Positions 1 through 13,500 of a DNA stretch of 64,000 bases are shown here, piece after piece (positions within the stretch are counted from its first letter, which is position 1; every line of letters starts with the position of its first letter). The translations under genes and the position numbers were made by a program. The stretch lies in contig JASAMV010003052.1 of the NCBI GenBank assembly GCA_030248065.1, forward strand, positions 62,001 through 126,000, given 5' to 3'. Source of the stretch: Rhynchonema sp. JSB1_4 (Eukaryota > Nematoda > Chromadorea > Monhysterida > Xyalidae). A model generated the notes under the pieces. The model was not told where the DNA came from. It was given only the letters and a program-made list of their open reading frames with translations, and did not search any database.

Positions 1-1417
1 AGCGCGCATCTGAACTTGATGTTGTTTAGGGTTTATGCAAAAAATGCGTTTTATATGCAATGCACATTTTTGGTCAACACAACAAGCAAGAAGAAAAGAA
101 ACGTTCCAAATAATCAACTGAAGTTCATAACCAAATACAATGTGGTGAATAAAAGTGTCTTTGCCATTGGGTATACAGGCCCATGTGGGTTACAGTTCAC
201 CCCAGTCATATTGAGCTTCTGACCTTGTGTTTTTAATGAATCTGAGTTAAACAGTATCAAAATTTGATAAATGACTGTAATGTAAACTAAGAAGTTGTTC
301 ACTTTACGAACCTAGTGGGAGGTCACTATAAAGAGGGAAGACTGTACCCTCGTTGGCTGAAGTAATGAACCATGGTCGAGACACAAAATCACTTAAGAAC
401 CGATAAAGGGGATATTGAAACGGAAAGGAGGGGGAAAGGGGCAAAGGGGAGAAGCAGGAGCCGAAAAAAAAAAACCACCCAATGTGTAAATGGCCGGTTA
501 GGTCGCAATGTGCGCAGCTATCGCGCAATGTAATCTAAACGAAACGTTGATCAAAACTGTTTGCAATAGCTCGTGACCTATGCCCATCAGTGGGCGCTTC
601 TGGCTGTCGCCAGTGCTTTATACGCTGGGTTACGTGCGTGCATGCCGCCACAGCACGCAGAATTCAAAGTCAAGTTCAATGCTTAGTAGACACACAACAA
701 CACATGCGCGCGGTTACAACAGCGGCAGCTAGACGCTGCTGTGCCGTACACTGTAAACCAGTTGCTCTACTGCATGTACATAGGTACACATGTACATGAT
801 GTAGTGAATGTTTTGGAACGAAGTTACGAGGTGAAGTCATAAAGGTTACGGTAGTTATATTCAATGATCGGTTTGTTATGGTAATCTTTAAATTTCTTCA
901 GCTTTTTTTCGCAAGTACCTCAACCGGCACTTCAGCACAATATTTCGCGGCAGCACTTCACCCAATTTTGACATTTGGCATGTGCGCATGTTGTGAAGCA
1001 GAGTGTGTTTTTTGCGCAAAAAAAGTATTTGCTTGCAGCACAACGCATAACACAACAACCCAGCTGATGAAATGGCACACTCTCGCAAAGGTTACACCAT
1101 AACAGTGGCTAGGAGCATAATACGACGTTCTGAGACTCTGATAAGACCATAATAAATATAGTAGGTATAGGCAATCCGCCAGCTCATGGCACTCGCATAC
1201 ACAGGCTGCATGCTACACTACTTCCTTCAATGAATGCATCTATTCTCTGCAGTCACCAGCTGAAACATCCCCAAATGTTGCAACAGTGCAGAGAAGTGTT
1301 ATGTCAAGCAGCAAATGTAAACCGGATAAATTAAAAAGCGGTCATCAACGTATGACACTCGCTCAAAGTGTACATTTTGTTTAGAAAATGGCGTGTGCTG
1401 CTGCATGTGCTGTGTGT
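1..1417. other. Intergenic, no gene seen
   Basis: No open frame here resembles a known protein and no exon chain could be built. The stretch 304-350 has a piece (ending CACTATAAAGAGGGAAGACT) that resembles one terminus of the TA-flanked element at 18426-18614, so it may be a fragment of that family. Confidence 0.5.
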
Positions 1418-1789
1418 ATAAAAAGCAGTGTTCGAACGGGATTCATTTTTAATCCCGGGATCGGGATCGGGATTGGGATCAAGAAATTGTCGGGACCGGG
1501 ATCGGGATCGGGATCCCGGTTTTGAAAACCCGGGATCCCGGGATCGGGATCGGGATTGACCAGATAGTCCAAAGGCAATAGTTTTCATCATTTTATGCAT
1601 AAGATGCACGTTAATGTCACAGACAACCATGAAACATGTTTATCACACATGGATAAACACCCGCCGGAACATTGATTAAAACCGATTGAAAATCGAGAAT
1701 AGCTGATGACGGATATCAAAGATCATAATTGTAGTCGATCAATGGCAAAGCCTTTGACAAAAAGACAAGCATTTCACCATTTTCTGGTT

Positions 1790-2122
1790 TCAACAGTATC
1801 TTTCGTCATCAAACAAATCAGCTGTACTGGAAAAGAGCTGTTCAGAAGGCACGCTCGTAAGTGGAGCGCTTAGATATTTGGAAGCTAGACGTGCCAGTCG
1901 CGGAAACTTTGTCTCATTTGTTGCCCACCATGACAACATTTCCTGGAAACTGAGTCCCTTCGTTCGATGCAACTTTGTGCCGTTTAGTTCTAGCTCGACT
2001 TGTTCGCGAGTGGTGGTGCTTGCGGTTTCATCATGCTTGGAATCAGCCGTCGAGCACCTCTTAGGGGCGGGACCACGCAAACACGATTGTGGGCCGCGGG
2101 TCAGCAATAATTCTATGTCCAA
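1790..2122 (-). pseudogene. hAT transposase C-terminal dimerisation domain, broken
   Basis: The 110-residue frame ends in a typical hAT dimerisation block (residues about 60-110): FPRLARLASKYL followed by the hallmark TSVPSEQLFS. In the hAT family this C-terminal block mediates transposase multimerisation. The frame hits a stop at 1790, but the expected continuation of the domain is visible in the next reading frame just downstream, so a frameshift breaks it. The catalytic RNase-H-like part and the BED finger are missing. The nested fold-back at 2061-2420 covers its upstream side and probably caused the loss. Confidence 0.85.
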
Positions 2123-2420
2123 TGACCGCCCCGCGTTTGTGTGGCCGCACTTGCGGGTCGCGCCGGTTTGCGGGTCACTTAAAACATTTATTTAGCAATC
2201 ACACACAAAAATGAACCAATCAGCGCTATGTTACGGCAGTCTGCGACGTTGGCTGGACGCGGATTGGTTAATTTTTGTGTGTTGCAGCCAAACAAATGTT
2301 TCAAGTGACCCGCAAACCGCGACCCGCAAGTGCGGCATGCAAACACTCGGCGGTTGTTGGACATACAGAGTATTTTTCTGACCCGCTACCCGCGCCCGCG
2401 TTTGCATGGCCGCGCCCTTA
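2061..2420. repeat. Fold-back element nested in the hAT copy
   Basis: Two arms of roughly 120-150 bp are inverted copies. The left arm holds GCCGCACTTGCGGGTCGCG and GGTTTGCGGGTCACTT. The right arm holds the inverse (AAGTGACCCGCAAACC, CGACCCGCAAGTGCGG). The outer ends read TTAGGGGCGGGACC and, inverted, TAAGGGCGCGGCC. The loop is A/T-rich. I found no clear target duplication. It interrupts the transposase remnant. Confidence 0.7.
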
Positions 2421-2637
2421 CAACAGCTTGGCGAATTATAATGATTGCATAATTTTTTACTTTTTGTTCTCAAAACTTAATCCCGATCCCGCTACTTTTT
2501 TGGGCGGGATCGGGATCGGGATCGGGATTGACTTTTTCAAAATGACGGGATCGGGATCGGGATCGGGATCAGAAAAAGGGCCCGGGATCCCGGGATCGGG
2601 ATCGGGATCGGGATCCCGTTCGAACACTGATAAAAAG

Positions 2638-5600
2638 TGCCATGAGCCGATGGATTGCCCATACCTCTAAGGTACTGTATAATGTATATTGTGGAATTCT
2701 TGAACTTGCACCGCCCGCTGTGAAACAAACAGTTCCGGTTTTTTTGCACAAAACGGACTCTGGTTCTCGAGAAGCGATTGGTCACAACAAACAAGATAAA
2801 ATGCAAAAGCCACAGAGGTTGTCAGAAAAAACGACCACCAAAACTTTTTTTGGTACGCACCTCAAAATATGCATCTAAATCGGCGTAAACATTGCGAGCG
2901 TGTTGAAAAGAAATAAGGAGCTGGCTGGCCTTGACGCTTCACTCCGCGCATTCATGGTGTCACGTGTGTGTGGCTACGACTGTTTTTTTTTGTATTCAAG
3001 TATTGTCAACAACAAAACTTGAATATTGTGCATTTAGCCCATGCCTGAATTCTAAAGGCCATTCAGCTTCCGAAGATCAACATACACCCGACCTTGCTGT
3101 TGCAGGCTATCGGCTGGGTTTGGCGTATATTGACAAACCAGAGTGCCCCGTCAATGACAAGATTGCGAGCGTCAAAACTGGTGTCGACTCAAGGTTAACC
3201 GGTCGCCGCAGCAGCCGACGGAAAATTGTTTGGCAGTCAACACACGCAACATACAGCAGCGCCACCCGCATTAGATATTGAGTGGTAGACCTTGCCATTG
3301 AAATTAGCGGCTACTGTAGCGGACACATGTTTACCCTTTTTTGTTGCTATGTATGTAGTGCACCAACACAACACTGGGCATAGAAAGAGTTGAACCAGGA
3401 AACATGGCACTCACACAGCTTCCGCGGGGTTGAAACATTCAGGTCATGAGTATAAAAAACGACAATAATCTACGAAATCGGTGCCAACTATCAGAGAATC
3501 AGACCGACCTGTCAGAGCTGGATTGAGCTTGCGTTCCTTTGGCTGGTTTGATCAGAAGTATTTGCAGCGTTGCCTGTAAAGTTGAAGTTTGGTTTGTTGG
3601 AATATACGAACATTGCCGTCGGCCACACTACCCGAGGTTGACTTCACGTTGTTTTTCAGCCTCAACAATTGTGTTGCGGTGCACTGGGGTCAGCAAGTTT
3701 TTCAGCTGTCATTATATTTTCAATGTCAACCTTTCGCCTGACACTGAATATGCACCTTGTACGCACTGTCGTGCATGGAGACACAGTCAATTATACATCA
3801 GTGGAGGGAGGGCTATTTACGGTATGTGAGGCTTGCCAGTTGGAGGCTGATAGTATTGTTGTCAACACAGGTCGCCAATTCCCATGCATAATTTATGACT
3901 GATAGAGAGTTGCTGACCACTTGAGTTGTCGACTGTACGATTAGCGCAGTTGGGAGTTGTGAATCGGAATGATGCAGAGTTTGGCATTTCTACATTGTCT
4001 TTGGCTCCTACAAGACTATACGACGCACATGGAACTCAACATTTCGACTGACAGGTGGCCTGAACTGAGTCTCAATTCTAAGATAGTAACGACGGGTTCA
4101 ATAACCGATGGAATTGAGCTGAACAACAAATTTATAATCTCAACGACGAGGACTGAATGTTTCACCCAAAAAAATGCCAGAAAGCTTCCAGCGAATGGTG
4201 TACTGAGGTGCAAAGCTGTAGCCTAACAGTGGGCGTGAGCCAAAGATCCGAGTCCGAGGAAAAGCCTCGCAAAACTTCCAAGTCGTATTACCTCACCAAT
4301 GACGATATGAAATGACGTGCCTTGGGTTGGTCGTTCACGGCAAGTCGAATCGATCAACTCCGAATTTTGGATGAATGTTGAACTTGTTGTTGGTAGGTTG
4401 AGATTTTGACTTGAACAACGACAGTCTTGGGGCTGAGATCTGGAAAGTGAAGTTGAGTTCAGTTGACGATTTAACAAAGATTTCACCTTGAGAAATTACA
4501 TACAGTAAGATTCCGGAAGCGACGACGCGACTTATATACTGTATCTCCGCGAAGTTGTTGACAATTATTTCAAGTCAAAGCAGCTACCGTGCTCTTCTCT
4601 TCCCAATTAGCGGCGACATATAAGGTGACTCGGGTGAGCTTTTTAACCCACTCTGTCGGTGACATCAGCAAAATCCAGGAACTTTCAGCCCATCGAAAGT
4701 CCGAGATGCAAAGAGCCCGTAGGATGCCGTTTGCCCACGGCTTTTTATCGGTCGCCGAAGCGTTAAGCCGCGCATCCATTCCGCGTCACCAAGCCCAACT
4801 AATTGAGAAGGTCGCACAAGGCCATTAGGCGAGGCCTGTACGATCAACAAAAGAATCATCTTTGGCGCTTGTCAGGACACGTGCCCAATTAATACTGATC
4901 GTCGCGTGGCGAAGTTACCGGAGCGATATCGTTAGGTATCTTGCAACTACTAGGATGCGGGCTCCCGTTGAAATTGTGCGCCACCGCTAATGATGAAAAT
5001 AACGATACCGTAACCCACTGGTCGCGTGAGCCTCGCGGCTAATCAAGAACCTACATATACAGATGAGCGCACACCCTAGTCACCGATTGGCAAGCAAGAC
5101 ATCAGTGTGTCATCATGGCCAACACCCACCCACCACCCTGATGCCTGAGTCTCCAAGGCAAGACGGCTGGAGGGGGTGAACAATCGAAAGCAACAACATC
5201 TTGGTGCCAGATAGGCCTCGGGGCGCGTAAGTCGTCGGTCACTTTCACATTTGGGCACCAGCGCGTACCAGGCAGGGGGGCCAAAGGTGGAGCGCTGGAG
5301 GGCGCGATCATCAAATGCACACAGACTGGTGGTGCCATCTGAAAGTGGTTGTCATCGTGCACACGTGCATGTACATGTACACCAGCACGTGTTCTAGATG
5401 CACATCCGATAATACGCACATACATACATACATACATCACCACGTGTTCGAACTTTGATTGCAACCAATCGCATTGTGTTTGCGGGAGGGGTGGTGGTTG
5501 CGCAACATGCATCCATCTGTGGGGTGCGGTTATAGAACGGATCATGTTGCGATGTCGAAACATATGACGTTTCACAATAGGTTGGTGTGGTGCGCTGCTA

Positions 5601-8600
5601 ATGGCTTAAATGTACCTCAGAGAATCCCAGCTAACCGCGGCCGAAATTCTAAGTCCCAACTTCAAGCCAAGGTACCGATCCTAACCCCAATCCCCCGACC
5701 GAACAAGTTGCCCAACTTTATCGTCTGACTATATCCCTTCATCCCGTCTATTGTGTGTGTGTAAGAAGGTCACTGGGCTACCAGGACATCACTGTGTGTG
5801 CACGCGTGCACCCAACCGCACATACAATCTGTATGGACATGATAACACGGGGGTACGACCTTTGCCCCTTGCGTGTGTGCAATGTCACATCACATGGTGT
5901 GCACCCCTTCTATAGGTACTATATGCGCGTGTGCATGTCGTCCCATTGTGCGCGCGCATGTGTGTGTGTGTGAATTGCATATTGTTGTCATGAGTCAGCA
6001 ATGCCCTGCAATTGCCAATGATCACCTTGGTCGATCAGGGTGCGTGAAACGATTGCCTTGCCAAAGTTTTGAATATTGACCAACTCATCGATAGTAAGTC
6101 AGCCACGTACCATAAGCTGCACCAAAGAGAGCGCGTGCAGCTGATTTCCGAATGCAAGCAAATGCGAGTGACGCGTACGCTTTGCTCAGCAGATGAATAA
6201 AAGTTTTTGTATCACAAATTTTGGGAAATATTCCTCAGGTGACGCACGTTACACTGGTCATGAGGGCATTGTTATTTTTCAGCTTTCCGCGATAAACAGC
6301 AATTTGATCAAGCGCTTGATTTTGTTGACATTTCGGCTAAAGCTCATTATCCACAGATCATAGAGGATTAGAACGTGAGAATTTTACGTGCATTTTTTCT
6401 GCTCGGTGGGGTTTTGTAATTAATCATGCACATTCTTTTTTGTATATTTTCTCCTGCCTTGTCATCAACACGGAACTATGGATCACAACAGGCAACCTTC
6501 AAGTTCGTAAACAAACACTTTGAAATTCGCACGCAATTGCAGCAACCACATCTCACCCCCTATGCGCAAAGGATGCAACAAGGGAGCGGGGTTCGAATCT
6601 GGGTGACCGACATTCGTTGGTTGTTGCGCAATGCATGAATCACACATTCACGAATTAACGAACTTGTTGCACGCTGGCGTGTGTACTTCGAAGTGTGCAA
6701 TGTTGCGCAATAGGATCCGAATTCCAGATGAAATTAAGGGATGTGCAATCGATTACACAATTGTTGATCTTCAGCGACCCCAACATCACCCGCAAACAAT
6801 AGTGAATACATACGTGCATACGCGCATGCGAAATTAAGCTATTCAAACTTTTTGTACACTTGGAGATTTGCACTCAGTGGCACAAAATGATGGAAATTTT
6901 TCGCGCTCCGCGCGCAAACTGGTGAAATGCGCATTGTTTCTGTACGCGTGAAGTATCAAAAAAAGATGAAGATTCACGCGCGCTCATAATGGTTCGCTGC
7001 GCGCAATCTTCTTCCTGCGGCCATTTTTTTTGTCCAAGTTCTATTCTTCAAAATCCAATCTGGCACAAAAATGTTAACAATATGGGTGCACAAACCTCAC
7101 ACGCTGTCGGAGAACACATACCAGTGCCACAAAATTTTCGATTGCGGATCACCAAATTAGATGGCCGCAGACAAGGCAAACAACATTCACTTTGCGGTGT
7201 TCACTTTGCACAAGATGTCACGTGTCCGTGTGAACCTAAACCCATGATCGGACAAGCACAACACAGCACCAGTCAACAAGACACAAAACGGACAGGATCT
7301 ATGCATACGCTATATGGGCCCCGCGGACAAAACTGAACACCCGACTTCTTCTGAGCGAACTTACAGCGCGGCGCATCTTTTGTGAAATTTTGTGACGTGT
7401 TTTTTGTTCATCCTTTCACGTTGCTATGCAAATCAACTGCTGAATTTGTGCGCAATATTGCCGCTGACCCCACAGGAGATATTCAATTTGGTTTCTTCAA
7501 GTTCCAGTGCAAGTGTTTTATCATGATCATCACCATTAAAATAAAAAGATCAGAACGTTCACCGAAAATTTCAAGTTTGCCGTTTGGTACATGAACCTGC
7601 AGTCCGAACGCTGGCGTGTCACAGAACTGAAGGATGCCAGGTACACATCATTCCATTTGACAATGATAACCCCCTCCCGTGTAGTCTGATTTCAAAAATG
7701 AACAGTCCAACTGCAAAATTAACCAACCACCAAATTTCTCTTCTTGTCACGTCGAAATGAAAAAGCGATCAATTTTCGTTGAAGGCGCTGTCACAGATTT
7801 CCATTTCTGCTTTGTTTTTGCGAAATCCCGCATCGAGATGCGCCACTTTGTCAGTACGGTATCACACAAGTGTTCGCAATTTGAAAAATTATGCGTTCCT
7901 GCAAGGAATACAGTACACAATCTGAGGTTCGACCGCGCAGTACTCTTTTTTCTACTTGCAGCCTGTCATCATTAATTTCATAGAGTAACCATCTTACGCC
8001 ACGTGACCCAATATGAAGTTGTGAAATTAAATTTGAGGTGAAGATAAATAACTTGACACGGAACGAACAATTCGGACCTGAGATACATGCAGTAAGAATA
8101 GGTAAGAAACTGCCTTGGATGGAATTTAGGCGAATTGTTTGGTTGTCGACGTATATGATCAACTCGGGTTCTCAACCCAGCACACGCCTGCGCTCATGCA
8201 ATGCAACTGGGCAGAGGAAATACGGTATACTGTATTGAGACACGACATTAGCATGAAAATATGCGCGCAGCAGCGTGACGCACTGGATACCACGACGTCT
8301 TCACCGACGACCCGGTTGCGTTGACGATCGGCATCGACGACGTGTGTCGACGTCATGAGCATAAGCCGAATTCAGACGTAGGCGATGGATCGTTAACACT
8401 ATCGCCACGACTGCACCAGCTGATCCAATGATGGTCACCAGTTGCATCTTACCTAATGCAAATCAGGCAGAGTTGAAATTTGTGTATGCCTGAAAGCCCG
8501 CGCTGATAACGACTGGGGAATGTGACTGGTGCGACCGGCAGCGCATTTTTACAACATTTACGGTCCTGTCCATCACGTATACTGTACAAGAAAAGTTTAA

Positions 8601-9685
8601 TCAAGCGAACTTCCCATCACGAGCTTGATCATAGACATGGGTACTTATCCCGCCTCTCGCATACCCACCCACTCCCGCATGGGGACATTAATCTCAACTG
8701 TTTATTTGTTTCGGCATGAATCGCTTTGTAGCACCGTCCGACACTTTTTGTAAGTATTTATCACAATGGTCACAAGTCTTTCCATTACCAATAGTTGTGT
8801 ACCAACTTGTTGCGGAAGGCAGTACAGCAGAAATAAACGAGCGCAACATGAGCAGGAACACAACTTTATCCCAAAGTTTGTTCAGTTGGCCGCTGAATCA
8901 TTAAGTCTTATGCAATACGTAGACATCCATCTGACACTTCGTGTGCAGATTTCTCTCTCAGTTCCTCAACTCCAGCATCTCAAAAGCTTCATTATAACAA
9001 CCTTTCTTCAAAACTTCTTGTTTCACGATGTCGTTCGTGTTCAAATATTGATCGCTCACTCGTTCGAGAAATTTGATCAACAGGGTCAACACCTAGTCAC
9101 ATCGCCCTTATTTCTGCCCTATCGTTGATTTGTTCATTTCTTGGTCAAACCGTTGTTGCTCACATTCAGACTAAAAAAGGAGAAAAGTCTGTAAAATCCT
9201 GTTTTGATTCTGACCTTCAATGACGGTCAGAAAGATGCGCCATCAAAGGACGCAAAAATAATGAGGACAACTTTGTGAGCTCGTCATGTCCTCGTTTCGT
9301 TACGCGATTGTGCACCGAAGCAGACGCTTTTAATTAGGAAAGAACGTGATCGAACGGTATGCGGGCTCGTTTTCGGCGTTGTCAGTAAACAAAGTTCGAT
9401 CAAGCGAACATTGTTTCACGGTCTTTGCCGCCCGAGATACAGCGGACAAGTGTACAGTCACGTCCGCTGTCCGCCAATGAGTCACCACAACGAAGGGCAT
9501 GGGTTTGTTTGTTTGTTCAGAAAGCGTAACTCTTTGGGTTGCAGCAGTGTGGAGTTGGGGCCGGTTCCATGAAAGAAACAGATTAGATGAACATTCACTC
9601 ATTGATGATTTTTAACGGGTGTGCTGTACAAACACTATAGTTCTGCACATAATCCACTCACCACCGTGTTCTCACGGACCAGTTT
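2638..9685. other. About 7 kb without a supported gene
   Basis: Frames here are short, lack recognisable motifs and do not link through splice sites. The sequence is mixed, with simple repeats such as CATA units near 5418-5436 and TG-rich runs near 5745-5975. The longest frames (near 5102-5575 and 8766-9128) have no family resemblance. Regulatory or non-coding RNA content cannot be judged from sequence alone. Confidence 0.5.
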
Positions 9686-9688
9686 TAA

Positions 9689-9859
9689 GGGAGGACTTTG
9701 GTTGAATCCGGAAACCGGAAATATTTCCGGAAAACGCATTATTTTTGCATGTAAATTTCTGCGTTTTCCGGAAATATTTCCGGAGTCCGGAAATGTTTTG
9801 CATTTTTGTATGCAAATTATTTCCGGTTTCCGGATTCCGGATTTAGCCTTAGTTCGCCC
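9689..9859. mobile_element. GGGCGGAC-family MITE, copy 1
   Basis: It starts GGGAGGACTTTGGTTGAATC and ends with the approximate inverse (CCGGATTTAGCCTTAGTTCGCCC). It is flanked by TAA on both sides (9686-9688 and 9860-9862). The interior is built from the word TTTCCGGAAAT and its variants. A 3-bp duplication of TNA type suggests a PIF/Harbinger-like origin. Related copies are at 17459-17800 and 19571-19696. Confidence 0.82.
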
Positions 9860-10584
9860 TAATGTCGTTGTCGAAAAGGCGTGGAATTACTTAAGTCCTA
9901 GGGAAACAGACTTCCAATCTGCTGTAAACGTTACTGTACATTTATTAGCTGTGTGCCACATTGGTGACCGAAAAAGACACGTTTCTGTCGAATTCATGGA
10001 TTTCGTTCTTATGTATCAGGAGGACCAGGTGCTGTTTTTATGCGTTTATGACCGTACTTACTCCGCTAATCAAATGCGAAATGTGTTGAAATGAACACTT
10101 TAAAAAGTTCCAGGGATGACTGTTGTTGCAAGAATTCAAAAAAATATATTCACACTATTGTATTATGTGCACCCGTTTCAAAATGTACATATGTATAAAT
10201 GACGCTGTGCTGTAGCTCGAAGGCAATCATTTGTCAACAAACAAAGGAAATGTACAAACACGAATTAACATAAAATAGTCACAAAATACATCTAATTCAT
10301 GTACAGATATAAAAAAAGGCAACAGAGGTAACGTACCAACAAATCCCTGAATTGCAGCGACGCTCAAGGTCGGCCAATACTAATGGCGTCTACGTTCAGC
10401 GCTGGGCGTGTCGACGTAACGCAGCGCCAGACGAGCGCGCAAGGATTGTGCATTGCGTAAACGACATTAGAATAAGCCGAAACAGATGGACAGATTCAAT
10501 ATCGGTGAATGCACTGCGAATCGATATCAAATAATGGCAGTAAAACGTGAACACTACACTCAACCAATCAAATTCATCAATCCA

Positions 10585-13500
10585 TCAATCAACGAACACC
10601 TCCTGCACAGCCCTCCTCATAGTGTCGCGATCGACATAAAAGTCAGTCGACAAATCAACATAGCGATCTTTAACGAGCATATTCGTTTTCGTGAAGTGAA
10701 TGCCGTCAACCAGATTCAGCGATATGCCCTCCTCCAGTATGGTGTTCATGTAGATCTCGATGAACAGTTTGGCCCAGTCCGCTTGAAACATCAGCTTGTC
10801 GCCTCGTTTCACATCAGACAGTCGGCTGTTTCGCACGTGTATGTCGAACTGCGACAGTTCCATGCGCGATTTGAGTTTTCTCTGGCTGATGTCCAGCGTT
10901 GGAGTGACAATTGAGCGAGAAATGACACCGATTGCGAGCACCTGTCCAAAATGTTACGGTGGGATACAATGAAAGGTGATTGGCTCGGTCTAGTATACCT
11001 GCTTTTTCTGTTTTCACAATCTTGATATGTATTTCGAGAGATCCACAACAAAAAAACACCCACCAAAACCAACAAAAATACCCCCCCCCCCCCCCCCAAC
11101 CAACCAACCAAACCACCCAAAACCCCCCTCCCCCCCAAAAAATAAACCTATTTCGAGATGTTGTCACCGACTTTGCTACAGAGTAGACGTTTTTTCTTAA
11201 GACTGCATTGATAAGAGATTGGTCCCCGTATATACATACCTATACAAGCCTCCAAAACCAACAGTGGACCAGGCCAGGAACTAAACCAGGCATTATAATC
11301 TTTCAAAGTAGTGTAGCCCGATGCGAGTAGCTTGACTTCGCTGCTACTTGACTTCGCTGCTATTCTACATTATCAAAAGCCTATTTCCATTTGAGACTAA
11401 ATGATACGTAAACGCAACTGACGTAATTCAACGGCCCCGAACCACCAATGGGTGTGGTGTAGGCGAGGACCAAATGTTGCGCATGCGCTTCCATCGTCCC
11501 ATTGGCCATGAACTGAACGACCGGCGAGTTCTTGGGGATCAGTCGCAGGTGCACATTGTGATTCGGGTACTCATCAACCAATTCAGGCATAATGTCGCCG
11601 ATACACGCGATCGGCACTGTGGATCTGTTCGCATTGTCGCTGAGTTGGTCGGGGTTGCAGTTGGTGGTCATCATGGGACCGATCTACAATTAATTTCAAT
11701 AACGTTGTCATAGAGATAAAATTGTTGTTCCAGCGGTTTCCGCGTATGAGTTCAAACCTTACGTGCTGTAGTGCTACTGTTTTACTGTCCGCAAATGGAC
11801 CGAAGTTGGGTTGCACAGTTAACAAGTTGTTGGGTGCTTCCACTATTATTTAAACAATGACTTTGACTTCAATGGCCCTTGAGCCGATCAGGTGATGAAG
11901 ACTACGAAAGTCTCAACGTTTTCACCATTGCTGAGCTGATTTTGTGTAAACCAACTTCGTAACTCTGCTCAACTCTTCACCTGTTCAGTGTGCGGTCCAA
12001 CTTGCACATGAAAGAATCCCCTTTCATACGCCCTGTACAACAGTGTGTTCATGACATAATCGGTGATGAACAATTTCATCATCGGTTCACGTGCATTGTC
12101 ATCACGATGGTTTAACGCGTTGTAGTCGAGATCAGGGGGATTGAACGGCGAGGTGTCCACGGAGGCTGAAAAGAGCATTTTTTCCACAACAGACACGTTT
12201 TTTACTGCCGGCTTCAGTTCATTTCGATGTACAAATGGAAAGTATTTTGCGTCTTTCATGAAACATCACCCAAGACTATTTTTCCCAACTGACCAGTGTC
12301 CTCAACGATCTCGCCTTTGAGCGGGAAATCAGTGAAGCTGCTTGTCACACCCGACGGCGTTTGAATGATGCCAAAGTTGAGATGGAATTGTTTCAATGCC
12401 TGCAATTGTGCCATGTGATGTTTAAAGTGGTGTGGGATAAAAATTTTACCGGGGGTTTCCGTCGTCAGAGCCTCAGGGGCTTTATTAGAAAAAAATGCGA
12501 AAATTCGGCTTACATGTGCTTGTCCCCATGGGGCTCTATCTAGAAAATCTTCCGAATTAGGCCCATGTGGGGCACTATTCGGGGGGGCTGTAGACGAAAA
12601 ATTCCAGCGGTAAAAAAGTTTTGAAGACAAAAACATTCACGTCAACCTTGACCAACCTCGACCATTTCCTTCCTGTGATCCATCACTAATACCGCTCGGA
12701 TGATGCGATCGAATGGGTCGACCGATTGATTGCGCTGATTGTTTGGGTCAGATCGCCTATCGCGAAGTCTTAAAGGGTGTGCCGAACGTCATCTAACACG
12801 AAAGGACAGCAATTAAGGACAGAACCGACTTTTTTGCCCTTAACTGTTTGCCGTTCAAAATCGAAATTGATGGAGTTACTTTTGGAGTACAAACAAATAT
12901 CGGCACCAAATTCAGTTCTTCACTTAATCATTCTTAACCAAGACATGCAGCCGGTCGGAATGCTGATGTCCGACTGAGCTCTGAAAGTAAAACCCTCACA
13001 ATTTCGCGATTCAACAAAGCTGGCAGATGCATTTTCCACAAGCGCTGTGAACTCGGCGCTGCCTTGTTTCCACCCAAGATGACAAGACGTTCGACACACC
13101 GTTTAACACACAATTTTTATGAAATGCTAATTATTATGGAGGGCCGACATCTTTCCCGAAACTGTGTACGTACCTGTGCCCCCATTGTCTGTCCTCCCTG
13201 GTCTTCGCAATTAGTCCTTCCAAAGACAACTCATTCAGTTCCTCCAACGTGATCGCTGTCGGCAATCGATTCAATCGGCGATTCAGTTTATCGAATATGA
13301 TCGATCGCAGCATCATGCACAACGCATAGTTGATCGCAGGCCGTTGTTTTGACATTATGTCTTTCTGCAAGTTCGTGAAACATTACATTAGTTGTCGGAA
13401 ATTTCCCCGCTTGTAACATCCAAACCTTCATCATATCGAACAGTCCGGTGTGCAGTCCGGCATTCATCAGTTTCACATCATGCATATGTCCATCGACATG

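Larger units (their letters stand above)
1426..2629. mobile_element. hAT-superfamily DNA transposon, decayed
   Basis: The element begins CAGTGTTCGAACGGGAT at 1426 and ends with the exact inverse, closing at 2629. It is flanked by a perfect 8-bp duplication ATAAAAAG (1418-1425 and 2630-2637). A TIR starting CAGTG plus an 8-bp duplication is the hAT signature. The interior holds a fragment of hAT transposase on the minus strand, which confirms the class. Just inside both TIRs the word GGGATC is repeated many times (about 1455-1555 and 2480-2610), probably as subterminal transposase-binding repeats. A second fold-back element sits inside it at about 2061-2420. At 1204 bp with a broken reading frame it cannot be autonomous. 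Confidence 0.93.

Noticed and set aside
1331..1630. Arg/Ser/Asp/Pro-repeat frames near the hAT ends
   Set aside because: They are translations of the GGGATC subterminal repeats of the hAT element.
8766..9128. A 120-residue plus-strand frame as a gene
   Set aside because: No motif, signal peptide or splice linkage was seen, and composition is like the surrounding non-coding sequence.
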